From positions 615,317-679,316 of the forward strand of contig NZ_AUFO01000001.1 in assembly GCF_000426545.1 (NCBI RefSeq): DNA of 64,000 bases, written 5' to 3'. Below, in pieces: positions 44,460-53,967 of this stretch (its first letter is position 1; every line of letters begins with the position of its first letter). The stretch comes from Paenibacillus massiliensis subsp. panacisoli DSM 21345 (GTDB lineage: Bacteria > Bacillota > Bacilli > Paenibacillales > Paenibacillaceae). The position numbers and the translations under genes are program-made. The notes beneath the pieces were generated by a model. The model did no database searches. It had not been told where the DNA came from and worked only from the letters and a program-made list of their open reading frames with translations.

Positions 44460-45183
44460 TAATGTGAATAAATCCTATCGACAGAACGGTCTGTTACGCA
44501 AAACGCAACATCAGGTGCTATTTGATATGAACTTCGAATGGGAAAAGGGCGAATGCCTCGGCATCATTGGTGAAAGTGGTAGCGGAAAATCCACACTCGG
44601 GAGATTGCTGCTTGGTATCGAAAAGCCGGATAACGGTATGATCTCTTTTGGCGGGAAATCTGTTACAGATCGCAGAACACGGCGTGGAGCCATCAGCGCA
44701 GTCTTTCAGGATTATACCTCTTCCATGAATCCGTTTTACACGGTAAAGCAAGTATTACTCGAGCCTTTGAGCATTACGGGGAGCTCTCTACAGTCTGAAG
44801 ATATGGGTAAGGTGCTGCATCAAGTTGGATTAGATGATTCTTACCTGGCCAAATTTCCGCATGAGTTATCTGGTGGTGAGGCACAGCGAGTATGCATTGC
44901 TAGAGCAATCATCACCGAACCGGAGTGTATTCTACTCGACGAAGCTATAAGCTCACTGGATGGTTCGGTCCAAATGCAGGTATTGGATTTGCTGAAGCGT
45001 TTAAGGGAGACCTATGAGATGGGGTATATCTTCATCACCCATGATATTCAGGCCGCTGCTTACCTATGTGATCGTATTATGATTATCCGCAATGGTCGAA
45101 TCGAGGAGGTAGTCGCAACCTCTGAATTGAAGCATGTCCAGTCTCTGTACGCCAAAGAGCTTTTGCGAAAGGTACTGGCATGA
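44446..45183 (+). CDS. cntF: metallophore ABC transporter ATPase CntF
   Basis: About 245 aa DppF-like ATPase: Walker A GESGSGKST, signature ELSGGEAQRVCIARA, Walker B CILLDEAISSLD, switch ITHD. GTG 44446 is preferred to GTG 44437 because GGGGGAGG then sits 10 bases upstream. It lacks the long C-terminal extension of many OppF proteins. Partner of CntD. Confidence 0.88.
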   Translation: MLKVNNVNKSYRQNGLLRKTQHQVLFDMNFEWEKGECLGIIGESGSGKSTLGRLLLGIEKPDNGMISFGGKSVTDRRTRRGAISAVFQDYTSSMNPFYTVKQVLLEPLSITGSSLQSEDMGKVLHQVGLDDSYLAKFPHELSGGEAQRVCIARAIITEPECILLDEAISSLDGSVQMQVLDLLKRLRETYEMGYIFITHDIQAAAYLCDRIMIIRNGRIEEVVATSELKHVQSLYAKELLRKVLA

Positions 45184-45234
45184 CAGATCGTTATTTTCCA
45201 CTGTAATGGCATCGATTAGGAAGGGGATCTCGTA

Positions 45235-46428
45235 GTGAAGGGAGCACTATCATTACCGTTTCTACGACTTTATTTGCTGACACTGTTGTACTTCAGCGCC
45301 AATTCAATCCTGAATGTAATCATACCTTTAAAAGGTGATTCCTTAGGCGCTACCAATACAACAATAGGAGTTGTTATGGGGGCGTATTTGCTGACGACCA
45401 TGGTCTTTCGCCCATGGGCAGGCCAAGTGATCCAGCGCTATGGACCGATTAAGGTACTGCGTGTCATCTTAGTAATTAATGGTCTAGCACTGCTCATTTA
45501 TACCTTTGCTGGTCTTGAAGGATATTTCTTTGCTCGGGTACTACAAGGAGTATGTACTGCCTTTTTCTCCATGTCACTGCAGCTCGGAATCATCGAAGAG
45601 CTACCGGAAAAAGAACGTTCTGAAGGCATATCCATGTATTCACTGTGTGCTTCCATGCCTGGAGTCTTTGGTCCGTTGCTTGCGGTAGGCATGTGGAGGG
45701 TAGAGGATATAGATTATTTTGCAATGGCGATGATTGGTATAGCTGTACTTACTGGGATCACTGGTTTTAGTACCAAGGTTGGACAAAAGGAAGCCGAAAT
45801 GGCTAAGAAGGAACAGAGCTCAGGAACGAGGATGCTATCGTCCTATGGCCAATTGATCAAAAATCCCCATTTGTTTAGATGCAGTGTTATCATGTTTGCT
45901 GCTTCCCTTGTATTTGGGGCGGTAACTACCTTTATACCGCTCTATGCGGGGCAAATTCATAACGGTAGTGCGGCGATTTTCCTTATGCTTCAGGCAGGAA
46001 CCATTGTAATTACTCGATTTGCCCTAAGGAAAAGGATTCCATCTGACGGGAAATGGCATACATCTTTTATGATGGGGATCATGCTGATTCTTGCGATAGG
46101 TGCAGAATGTATAAGCCTTTCAAACGTCGCGGGTGCTTTGCTTTTTTATGTGGGTGCGTTTTTCCTAGGCGTGGCTCAAGCCCTGATCTATCCAACCTTA
46201 ACTACATATTTGAGCTTCGTGTTACCTCAAGTGAATCGAAATATTTTAATAGGCTTATTTATTGCAATGGCTGATTTAGGTGTGTCTATGGGTGGAGTGC
46301 TCCTAGGACCGATAGCCGACTTGTTCTCTTATTCTACGATGTATATGATATGTTCCATTTTAGCTGCGTTGATGCTTATTTTTGTCTTTAAGCGCCGCCA
46401 AGCTTCAGACGAGTCTATTTTGTCGTAA
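45235..46428 (+). CDS. cntE: MFS exporter CntE
   Basis: 397 aa, twelve-segment major facilitator with the loop 2-3 motif GAYLLTTMVFRPWAGQVIQRYG. S. aureus CntE exports newly made staphylopine, and this gene holds the same last place in the operon. GTG start after GGAAGGGGATC. It could in principle be an unrelated drug exporter, but the context is strong. Confidence 0.85.
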   Translation: MKGALSLPFLRLYLLTLLYFSANSILNVIIPLKGDSLGATNTTIGVVMGAYLLTTMVFRPWAGQVIQRYGPIKVLRVILVINGLALLIYTFAGLEGYFFARVLQGVCTAFFSMSLQLGIIEELPEKERSEGISMYSLCASMPGVFGPLLAVGMWRVEDIDYFAMAMIGIAVLTGITGFSTKVGQKEAEMAKKEQSSGTRMLSSYGQLIKNPHLFRCSVIMFAASLVFGAVTTFIPLYAGQIHNGSAAIFLMLQAGTIVITRFALRKRIPSDGKWHTSFMMGIMLILAIGAECISLSNVAGALLFYVGAFFLGVAQALIYPTLTTYLSFVLPQVNRNILIGLFIAMADLGVSMGGVLLGPIADLFSYSTMYMICSILAALMLIFVFKRRQASDESILS

Positions 46429-46445
46429 GATCGTAAGAAAAGGTA

Positions 46446-46494
46446 TAAAGAATCAGGTTCTTCCTCGCGATGAGGACAAGTTCCTGATTCTTTA
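46446..46494. terminator. bidirectional terminator after cntE
   Basis: TAAAGAATCAGG (46446-46457) and CCTGATTCTTTA (46483-46494) form a perfect 12-bp stem, with an inner CCTCGCGATGAGG hairpin. It lies between convergent genes. Confidence 0.8.
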
Positions 46495-46527
46495 TCGTTT
46501 AAGCTATTTTCGGGCTGCTTAGATATA

Positions 46528-48138
46528 TTAAAGGTCTAATTCAATATCCCTGCTTGGATCGCTGTATCTGTAGATTCCAGGGTTCAATTCAATTTTCTCG
46601 TCCAAAGGTACATTTTTGTAATGATCGATGAATATCTCTGCAGGTACCATGCCTCTAGGAAGGATTTCAGGCACTACTTCTGTACCCTGAATGCGTAACG
46701 TAGTCTGACTAACCCTCTTGAAGCTAGGGGAATGGGAGGAAGACTCGACAATCAATTCCTCTCCGTCTGTGTAATACGCAAATTGAATTTCAATACCGTC
46801 TACATCTATTTTAGTTGACTGTTTGTCTGCTGTTGGCGTGTTCAGTGTGACCCAGTTCTTCGAGGTATCCCGTTTCTCGATGACAGCCTCCTTTAATATG
46901 AGTCGCATTGGCACATCCGACCAATCCTTGTACCATTCTGGAGATTCAAATTCTATTACATGCTGGTAGCTTCCAGAAGTCCCCTTTAGAGTCAAGCCGC
47001 CGATTATCGTTCTATCGCCTATAACCAACTGAGCCGTGTTATAATGCACGATTCCATTTCTTAGTGAATCCTCTTGCTCAACATGGATCTGGATATTTAG
47101 CGGTGTAACTTTTAGCTCCTTTAAAGTAAGACCTGTCTTTGCAAGAAACTCAGGGCTGTTCTGTAGCTTCCTCGTATACATAGCCTCACTTGCTTTTTTG
47201 CCATCTGCCTCAAAATCAAATGTCCAAGTCCCGGCAATTCGACGTGCTTCTTCTGTAAAAGTAAATCGTAAATCGGCGCGCTTCCATTCTGCTTCGGACA
47301 GATCGAATACCTGCTCGATATATACGTCCGATCCTGTGCTGGGCATGTGCGTTGGGATCGCATTCTTCTCCTGACCATCCATAACTACAACCAGCTGTGG
47401 ATTGCCTTGTCCTAAGTCAGATGGCTCCGCAGCAACCTTATATCGGATGATCGTCTGGCTAGAGGTATGCCGAATCGACTCGACCTGAATAGTAGGGTAC
47501 TGCGCGGCACCCGTTTGGATCGTATCCCCAGACTGTGGTTGGGCTTGCAAAGGAAGCTTCCGCTCTGCATATAATACGAGATTCTGTGCTTCGAACCGAT
47601 AGCCTCTTGTATCATCCTGTAGTGTATCGGGTGCATCATAGATACCAATCAGCTTTTTACTGTCAGGGTCGTAAAACAAAGAATCCGTTACTTTGATCTT
47701 GTCACTGGATTGGCTAGTCAAGGTATTGTTCTCGGTGGCAAATCCGATATAAGAGGTTAGGTCGTCAGGAGTATCCAAGGATACGAGCATTTTCATTTTT
47801 TCTCCATCCGTTACGACCCCGTTCAAATGCATAGTAACTCCTGAACTTGATGCCTTGAGATCATATTGCTGGCCAACACCATTATTTAAGGCATTGGTTA
47901 CGCTCCGACCGCCGATTTTATCCCAATTGATAGCTACACCGGCGAATGCCGGAATACCGATAAGCAATACGCACGAGAATACCAGGCTGATCGGAACAAG
48001 CTTGGCACGCTGAGGTCGAGTCATTGGGAAGGCATTCGGACTTTGCTGCCGCTTGTATGCTTCTTTTTCTATGGCTGCCCACATCAGATCGTAATCCGGC
48101 TGAGGCACTTGTTCATCCTTTTTGGTAAATGGACTCAT
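46528..48138 (-). CDS. DUF4179 anti-sigma-like membrane protein
   Basis: 536 aa. A short cytoplasmic N-terminus (DYDLMWAAIEKEAYKRQ) leads to one membrane segment (LVPISLVFSCVLLIGIPAFAGVAINW) and a large extracytoplasmic DUF4179-type domain rich in beta strands. DUF4179 proteins usually accompany ECF sigma genes, as here: its start overlaps the upstream sigma gene by 26 bases. It probably holds the sigma factor at the membrane and senses an envelope signal. Confidence 0.82.
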   Translation of the reverse strand: MSPFTKKDEQVPQPDYDLMWAAIEKEAYKRQQSPNAFPMTRPQRAKLVPISLVFSCVLLIGIPAFAGVAINWDKIGGRSVTNALNNGVGQQYDLKASSSGVTMHLNGVVTDGEKMKMLVSLDTPDDLTSYIGFATENNTLTSQSSDKIKVTDSLFYDPDSKKLIGIYDAPDTLQDDTRGYRFEAQNLVLYAERKLPLQAQPQSGDTIQTGAAQYPTIQVESIRHTSSQTIIRYKVAAEPSDLGQGNPQLVVVMDGQEKNAIPTHMPSTGSDVYIEQVFDLSEAEWKRADLRFTFTEEARRIAGTWTFDFEADGKKASEAMYTRKLQNSPEFLAKTGLTLKELKVTPLNIQIHVEQEDSLRNGIVHYNTAQLVIGDRTIIGGLTLKGTSGSYQHVIEFESPEWYKDWSDVPMRLILKEAVIEKRDTSKNWVTLNTPTADKQSTKIDVDGIEIQFAYYTDGEELIVESSSHSPSFKRVSQTTLRIQGTEVVPEILPRGMVPAEIFIDHYKNVPLDEKIELNPGIYRYSDPSRDIELDL

Positions 48139-48640
48139 TCGTAATCATCTCCTTTAATTGGGAATCAGCCATACGATTCAGCAATTTCAGACCTTTGAAT
48201 AACCTTGATTTTACGGTTCCTTCGGGTATATTCATGACTTGAGAAATCTCTGGCACGGTCAATTCATTCAAATATCGCAGAATGACGACCATTCTGAGCT
48301 TATCCGGCAGTTGGCTGTATAAGCCTTGAAGTGCTTGCTTGGTTTCTCTAAACTCCAGTTGATCCTCCACTTGATTGGAATGCTGAGCTCTGGAGAGCAA
48401 ATAGTTGCGAATCTCCTTCATCCAGCCCGTTTGGCGCCTTTTCATAACACGGTTACACTCATTGGCTGCAATACGCAGAATCCATGATTTCATATTTCGC
48501 ACGTTTGTTCGATCAGCCAGAATGACTTTTATGAAGACCTCCTGGGATACATCCTCTGCATCTGCCTGATTTTTCAACAAATAGTAGCAGAAATAATATA
48601 CATGCTCTTTGTACATCTCAAAAATCTCTCGATCATTCAT
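48113..48640 (-). CDS. ECF-type RNA polymerase sigma factor
   Basis: 175 aa. Region 2 (VYYFCYYLLKNQADAEDVSQEVFIKVI...MKSWILRIAANECNRV) and region 4 (LPDKLRMVVILRYLNELTVPEISQVMNIPEGTVKSRLFKGLKLL) are present. AAAGGGGGTG precedes the ATG. It heads a two-gene unit with the DUF4179 gene. I could not identify an ECF-type promoter upstream by eye. Confidence 0.88.
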   Translation of the reverse strand: MNDREIFEMYKEHVYYFCYYLLKNQADAEDVSQEVFIKVILADRTNVRNMKSWILRIAANECNRVMKRRQTGWMKEIRNYLLSRAQHSNQVEDQLEFRETKQALQGLYSQLPDKLRMVVILRYLNELTVPEISQVMNIPEGTVKSRLFKGLKLLNRMADSQLKEMITNESIYQKG

Positions 48641-48962
48641 GCTGCTGCACCCCCTTTTTTGCTATGTTCAGTAATAAGACCTACAACGAGACGAAATCGT
48701 TCATTGTCTGATTAATCAAAAAATGGTTCTATGTCCTATGACGGGTTAGAAGTTATTTATAGGTTGGAGAGGTGGTAGGGAAGCTCGTATGAATACTGGT
48801 TAGGAGTAGAAGCTTGGTGTGAGTAAAGATAGCTTCGAAAACGAAGTAGTAAGTATATGTATTAAGCTAGAATGAGTACGTGGTTCAGCGTAAACTGAGC
48901 ATGAAGAGCATAGTAAGCTACATAACGGGCTATAGGCTTATAAAATTTGCATCATGAAAATA
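48641..48962. other. intergenic stretch, no gene seen
   Basis: About 320 bases between the divergent sigma gene and the mtnB terminator. Purine-rich on the plus strand from 48760 to 48950, with no supported ORF, repeat or RNA gene. Confidence 0.5.
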
Positions 48963-48963
48963 A

Positions 48964-49002
48964 CCCGCCGAGAGCATGTTGAGCACATGGCCCCTCGGCG
49001 GG
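48964..49002 (-). terminator. intrinsic terminator after mtnB
   Basis: CCCGCCGAG (48964-48972) pairs with CTCGGCGGG (48994-49002), with an inner CATGT/ACATG stem; on the minus strand it is followed by TTATTTTC. Confidence 0.8.
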
Positions 49003-49021
49003 CTGGGTAGCATAGAGATGC

Positions 49022-49666
49022 TTACTTTTCTAGCAATAGGCGGCGATAGGCAACTTCAAAGAGGAACTCGAAGGCCTCCAAATGCTTCTTGGCTTCAAAA
49101 GCATCACGCCCCCAGGCATAGATACCATGATTGCGTAGAAGGATGCCAGGGATGGCAGCGTTCAGGACATCCGGTACCAGGCGTGCAATAGAAGGGATGT
49201 CCGCATAGTTAGGGAGCACAGGAATTTGAATGGCTGCATTCTCCTCCCAGATGTTAAAAGCTTTGATGAGTTCGATCCCTTGCACAGGAACATGACCCTG
49301 CTCCCCGTAATATTCCGAGATCAGGTTGTTGAACACCGTGTGTACATGGAACACCGCGCCGCAGCCCGTCAGACGGTAGATTTCACAATGAATCAGTGTC
49401 TCCGCACTGGGCTTCAGACCCGTAGTCTCTGCTGGTTTGCCATTCTGATCTACGATCAGGAAATCCTCAGGTGTACGCTTGGATTTGTCTTTACCACTGG
49501 CAGTGACTGCGAAGTGAAAGCTCTCGGGTGAGAACTCACCTATACGCATAGACAGATTGCCGCTGGTGCCAGGGAACCAGTTGCGTGCAGCGAACAGATC
49601 CTTGATATCCGCCAGTTCTCCAAGCACTCGATTTTTGTCCTCAGCCGGAACATTAGATAGACTCAT
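49022..49666 (-). CDS. mtnB: methylthioribulose-1-phosphate dehydratase
   Basis: About 214 aa class II aldolase-type zinc enzyme of methionine salvage. Motifs: NWFPGTSGNLSMRI, TASGKDK, the zinc site HVHTVFNNL, and LLRNHGIYAWG. ATG 49666 has AGGGAG upstream and begins one base after the mtnX stop; a TTG at 49687 overlaps mtnX and is less likely. Acts one step before MtnW. Confidence 0.93.
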   Translation of the reverse strand: MSLSNVPAEDKNRVLGELADIKDLFAARNWFPGTSGNLSMRIGEFSPESFHFAVTASGKDKSKRTPEDFLIVDQNGKPAETTGLKPSAETLIHCEIYRLTGCGAVFHVHTVFNNLISEYYGEQGHVPVQGIELIKAFNIWEENAAIQIPVLPNYADIPSIARLVPDVLNAAIPGILLRNHGIYAWGRDAFEAKKHLEAFEFLFEVAYRRLLLEK

Positions 49667-49667
49667 A

Positions 49668-50345
49668 TTACAGCACTCCCTGCTCAAGCTTAGTTGTCAG
49701 ATCATTCACGATCTCATGGAACGTCTCGAAAGGAACATGGGGAACGCCAAGCTCCTGACATTTGGTCGTCAAAATGGAACGCGAATAGACCAGATCGGCT
49801 ATTTTGGCTCCTTCAAAATCAGTCAGGCTGTCTCCGATGAGAATACGCGTGTAGTGCTCCTGTGGATAACGTCGCATGACCGTCGTCTTGCACATGCCAC
49901 AGCCATTCTCGCATGGTGGCTGGCAGGTGTGCGGCCAGACAATCTCAATGGCTTCCTTCGAAAAGTCTGCACTATTACAGTAGATATGATCGGCTGGAAT
50001 ATCGAACGGCGCAAGCAGCGGCTGAATGAAGAAATCCATTCCGCCACTCGTCACGAAGAATTCGATATCCTGACTGCGAATATATTGCAGGAACGTGTCA
50101 AATCCCTCACGGATGCCTGCCTGACCCAGCACGAAATCAATGACCTCATCCTTGCGAGAAGAGGGGATCAGTGCGAACATGGCACTTACCCCTTCGAGCA
50201 GCGTGATGCGACGATCAAGAATATCCTGCATAATCGGCTCGTAGCCAGGAGGACTGAAATGCTTCATGATCGCAACAATATTGTCGCTCATGGTAATGGT
50301 GCCGTCAAAATCACAGAAAATGACCGGCTTGCGCTTAGGGCTCAA
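49668..50345 (-). CDS. mtnX: 2-hydroxy-3-keto-5-methylthiopentenyl-1-phosphate phosphatase
   Basis: About 225 aa HAD-family phosphatase. Catalytic motif ICDFDGTITMSDN near the N-terminus, CNGC-like cysteines in the middle (PPCENGCGMCK), and the late motif ILIGDSLTDFEGAKIAD. TTG 50345 overlaps the mtnW stop (TTGA) and sits behind a G-rich site; an in-frame GTG at 50360 is the alternative. Confidence 0.92.
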   Translation of the reverse strand: MSPKRKPVIFCDFDGTITMSDNIVAIMKHFSPPGYEPIMQDILDRRITLLEGVSAMFALIPSSRKDEVIDFVLGQAGIREGFDTFLQYIRSQDIEFFVTSGGMDFFIQPLLAPFDIPADHIYCNSADFSKEAIEIVWPHTCQPPCENGCGMCKTTVMRRYPQEHYTRILIGDSLTDFEGAKIADLVYSRSILTTKCQELGVPHVPFETFHEIVNDLTTKLEQGVL

Positions 50346-51553
50346 CGCTCTCCCCCCCACAGCTCAAGTGCAGCCTTCAGCTCTGGATGTGACTCTGCAT
50401 AATCCGCGAGCGGTATCGACTGCCCGGCAGCTGCGATCGCTTGAACAAAGGCTTGTCCACCGGCCTCCGTGCCCATCGGATGTCCATGAATGCCACCGCC
50501 GGCATTCACGACCACATCCGTATCAAAGTCACGAAGAATCAGAGGCACCAGGCCTGGATGGATCCCGGCAGAGGGAACAGGTAGGCTTGGCTGCAAAGGC
50601 AAGTCCGTACGAACCAATTCATCCCGAATAGCCATATTCTCATCACGTGGCATGGTCACAGAACCATACGGAGATGGGAAGAGGACCAGATCCGCGCCCG
50701 CAAGTCGCATCAGCTGACCAAGCAGGACTGAGGGCGCGATGCCGTAGTGAGGAGAAGGGTACATAGCCCCTGCCAACGCTGGATGTGCGACAATGGGTAT
50801 TCGAATGTCCGGATCGGCACTTAGCTCTTGCAGTGCGTCATAGCCATAAGACAGCACATTGAAGAGCAGGGCATTCGCACCAGCATCAATGGCCTTGCGA
50901 GCCTGCTTGCGCAGCTGAGAAGTAGGACCGGTCAAATTCACAGCGTACAGCAGCTTTTTGCCCGTCTCTTTGCGAGCCTCTTCCGCAGCCTGGATACAAG
51001 CCTCTACACGCTTCTCAATCGGCGTCAGCTCATTCTCGAACAAGATCTCATCATCCTTGATCAGATCCACTCCACCAAGGGCCTGCTTGTAGAACTGCTC
51101 ACGCAGCTCAGGCAGATCGAGGCCAATCACGGATTTGAAAATACTCATCAACAAAGGACGATCATGAACACCAAGCTCATTGCGTAATCCGGAGATTCCG
51201 AACTTGGGTCCCCGGAAGGCCGACAGGAATGCATCCGAGAAAGCAAGCCTCGTAAGCTTAATGCGGCCATCCATTGAGATTTTGCCAAAAACAGTGACCA
51301 GCAGCGCTGGAATGTCTCGACTGAAGTTGATGTCAGGATAGGCGATGGTCATATCTGCATAACGATGCCCTGGTCCTTCATCATGGATATCGACGCTTAT
51401 GACTTCACCCAGATGCTGCTTCATAGCCTCGCGACGTGCTTGGGGTAGCTCGGTCCAGCTGCCGACAGTCATGCCAACAGCGATGGACTGAGCCTTCTTG
51501 TTAAAATCTGCTTGGTCGTCATATACCCGGTACGTAGCTTGGCAGTAGCTCAT
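50342..51553 (-). CDS. mtnW: 2,3-diketo-5-methylthiopentyl-1-phosphate enolase (RuBisCO-like)
   Basis: 403 aa RuBisCO-like protein of methionine salvage. The active-site strand GGVDLIKDDEILFENELTP (about residues 169-187) is conserved, as are HPALAGAMYPSP and the C-terminal NAGGGIHGHPMGTEAGGQAF. Its ATG overlaps the proC stop (ATGA) and is served by GGAGG inside proC. Confidence 0.95.
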   Translation of the reverse strand: MSYCQATYRVYDDQADFNKKAQSIAVGMTVGSWTELPQARREAMKQHLGEVISVDIHDEGPGHRYADMTIAYPDINFSRDIPALLVTVFGKISMDGRIKLTRLAFSDAFLSAFRGPKFGISGLRNELGVHDRPLLMSIFKSVIGLDLPELREQFYKQALGGVDLIKDDEILFENELTPIEKRVEACIQAAEEARKETGKKLLYAVNLTGPTSQLRKQARKAIDAGANALLFNVLSYGYDALQELSADPDIRIPIVAHPALAGAMYPSPHYGIAPSVLLGQLMRLAGADLVLFPSPYGSVTMPRDENMAIRDELVRTDLPLQPSLPVPSAGIHPGLVPLILRDFDTDVVVNAGGGIHGHPMGTEAGGQAFVQAIAAAGQSIPLADYAESHPELKAALELWGGER

Positions 51554-52416
51554 TCATGCACCTCCAGCTCGGCACCCATTTCACGAGAGCGCTCGGCACA
51601 GCGGTTCACCGCTGCAATGACATTTTCGAAGAAATCTCCCTCATCCAATGCATGAAGTGCGGCTACGGTAGAGCCATTGGGCGACATAATCTTGGTACGA
51701 AGAGCAGAAGGCTCCTCACCAGTCTGCTGAACCATGCGTGCTGCGCCAAGCACCGTCTGCACCGTCAGGTCCTGGCACTGCTGTGGAGAGAGTCCGCCAC
51801 GAATTCCTGCGGCGATCATCGCCTCCATCAGATAGTAGACATAGGCTGGGCCGCTACCCGAGATTCCAGTCAGAATTTCCATTTTGTCCTCAGGAATTAC
51901 GCTGACGGTACCTACGGATTCGAACATCATCATGACCTGGCTGCGCTGGTCATCGGTGATCTCCTTGGAGAAGGTAATGCCAGTGGCACCCAGTCCGATC
52001 GAGCTGGAGGTGTTCGGCATCGTTCGCGCAATCGCCTGCTTGCGTCCAAGCAAGGCTTGAATCGTGCGAATGGAGAGACCCGCTATAACCGAGATTACGA
52101 GCTGATGCTCAGAAAGCAGTGGGCCCAGATGCTGCAGCGATGCGCGAGCATCCTTAGGCTTCATTGCCAGTACAATCACTGGACTGGTGCGCAGGAGCTC
52201 ATCCTTTGCCTGCTCATCGCCAACGGTCTCTACACCATATCGCTCCTGTAGCTCTGCCAAACGTTTGGCATTGCTGCGATTCATCATGGTAATGTCCGAG
52301 GGACGAATAACGGAGCGGCTAATCATGCCGCGTACCAGTGATTCTGCTAATGATCCAGCGCCCATAAAGGCGACTTTACTGTCAATGAGTGGTTTAATGG
52401 AAGATGCTTCACACAT
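51550..52416 (-). CDS. proC: pyrroline-5-carboxylate reductase
   Basis: 288 aa, last step of proline synthesis. Rossmann motif VAFMGAGSLAESLVRGM near residue 15 and the C-terminal signature GSGPAYVYYLMEAM...TVQTVLGAARMVQQTGEEPSALRTKIMSPNGSTVAAL (in parts). It lies 211 bases after proA and overlaps mtnW, so proline and methionine-salvage genes are joined. B. subtilis has several P5C reductases, so the exact paralogue is uncertain. Confidence 0.92.
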   Translation of the reverse strand: MCEASSIKPLIDSKVAFMGAGSLAESLVRGMISRSVIRPSDITMMNRSNAKRLAELQERYGVETVGDEQAKDELLRTSPVIVLAMKPKDARASLQHLGPLLSEHQLVISVIAGLSIRTIQALLGRKQAIARTMPNTSSSIGLGATGITFSKEITDDQRSQVMMMFESVGTVSVIPEDKMEILTGISGSGPAYVYYLMEAMIAAGIRGGLSPQQCQDLTVQTVLGAARMVQQTGEEPSALRTKIMSPNGSTVAALHALDEGDFFENVIAAVNRCAERSREMGAELEVHE

Positions 52417-52627
52417 AATTGGTGGTACCCCCTGCCTAAATTTTGAAAATAATGCTGCATCCTTCGATTGTAATGGCTATCCATGTAATAGTACAGTCCA
52501 ATAGGTCCATGGAATCAGGTCGAGAGAACAAATTCGGCAACTGATCTTCACTTACTATCGTGAAAAGCTGTATGACAGAGATCGAGGCCGCTCATGCGAA
52601 AAATGCAGCATCAATTCCTCGTACTTG

Positions 52628-53905
52628 TTATTCGCGAATTTGCCCGTTGCCATGAACAATGAATTTGGTGGATGTCAACGCTGGCAGTCCCATAGGTCCG
52701 CGTGCATGCAGCTTCTGTGTACTGATGCCTATCTCGGCACCGAATCCGAATTCAAAGCCATCCGTGAAACGAGTAGAAGCATTATGATAGACCGCAGCAG
52801 CGTCTACCTCTTGCAGGAAGCGCTCCGCCATCGCCGTATCCGCAGTAACTATACATTCGGAGTGCATGGTACCGAAGCGTGCGATATGCTCCAGTGCCTC
52901 ATCTAATGAAGAGACAACCTTCACATTCAAAATATAATCGTTATACTCGGTAGCGTAATCCTCATCGGTAGCTGTACGTGCATTCGATACATACTGTCTT
53001 GTCTGTTCACAGCCGCGCAATTCTACACCCGCGTCGACGAACTGTTGTGCTAGCGCTCCGAGGTGAGATGCAGCATAGTCACGGTGCACCAGCAGTGTCT
53101 CCATGGAGTTGCATACGGATGGGCGCTGTACCTTCGCGTTCAAGGCAATGCTGGCAGCCAGCTCAACAGGAGCGGTGGCATCTAAATACGTGTGGCAGAC
53201 GCCGGCACCGGTCTCGATTGCAGGCACCTTGGAATTTTGCACGACATTATCAATCAGTGCTTTGCCCCCGCGCGGGATAATGACATCCAGCACGCCTGTG
53301 AGCTTGAGCATCTCATCTACCGAGGAGCGGTTAGGGTCCTCGATAAGCTGTAAAGCCTCAGGCGGAACGGCCGTCGAGGCAAGTGCCGCATGCATAATCT
53401 CGACAATTTTCCGGTTGGAGGATAGAGCGGAGGAGCCACCACGCAAGACGACAGCGTTACCCGTCTTCAGACATAATCCGGCAGCATCCACCGTTACATT
53501 CGGACGCGCTTCATAGATGATGCCGATGACCCCGAGCGGTACGCGGATTTTGCGAATATGCAGGCCGTTCGGACGCTCGAACTCCTCCATTGTTTCCCCT
53601 ACAGGATCTGGCAATGCCGCAATCTGTCTCAGCCCTTCAGCGATACCCTCGATCCGGCTCTCCGTCAGCTTAAGACGGTCGAGAAGGGACTCTGAGGTGC
53701 CATTTTGGCGTCCGCGCTCCAGATCTTCCTGGTTGGCGACAATCAGCGCCTCATGCTCCCGCACAAGTGCGTCAGCCATAGCTAATAGAGCCTTATTTTT
53801 CTGCTCTGTTGTCAACAGGTTCAAGGTCGCTGTAGTGCTTTTTGCCAGCCGCGATTTGTGCAATACTTCACTCTTGGTAACTTCACTGCCTAATATATCG
53901 GTCAT
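52628..53905 (-). CDS. proA: glutamate-5-semialdehyde dehydrogenase
   Basis: 425 aa, gamma-glutamyl phosphate reductase. Aldehyde dehydrogenase fold with PLGVIGIIYEARPNVTVDAAGLCLKTGNAVVLRGG and the catalytic cysteine in IETGAGVCHTYLD. AAGGAGGATT precedes the ATG. Follows proB by 62 bases and acts on its product. Confidence 0.96.
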   Translation of the reverse strand: MTDILGSEVTKSEVLHKSRLAKSTTATLNLLTTEQKNKALLAMADALVREHEALIVANQEDLERGRQNGTSESLLDRLKLTESRIEGIAEGLRQIAALPDPVGETMEEFERPNGLHIRKIRVPLGVIGIIYEARPNVTVDAAGLCLKTGNAVVLRGGSSALSSNRKIVEIMHAALASTAVPPEALQLIEDPNRSSVDEMLKLTGVLDVIIPRGGKALIDNVVQNSKVPAIETGAGVCHTYLDATAPVELAASIALNAKVQRPSVCNSMETLLVHRDYAASHLGALAQQFVDAGVELRGCEQTRQYVSNARTATDEDYATEYNDYILNVKVVSSLDEALEHIARFGTMHSECIVTADTAMAERFLQEVDAAAVYHNASTRFTDGFEFGFGAEIGISTQKLHARGPMGLPALTSTKFIVHGNGQIRE

Positions 53906-53967
53906 CTTGTAATCCTCCTTATATTTGTATAATTAGCAGGCCATTGCGACCTAATCCATACTTCATT

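Noticed and set aside
46053..46274. Alternative frame inside cntE
   Set aside because: Shadow of the exporter frame, which has clear membrane segments.
52417..52627. SAM riboswitch or T-box ahead of proC-mtnWXB
   Set aside because: No SAM-I core is readable on the minus strand; the GGTGGTACC near 52420 lacks the T-box continuation and belongs to the ribosome-site region.
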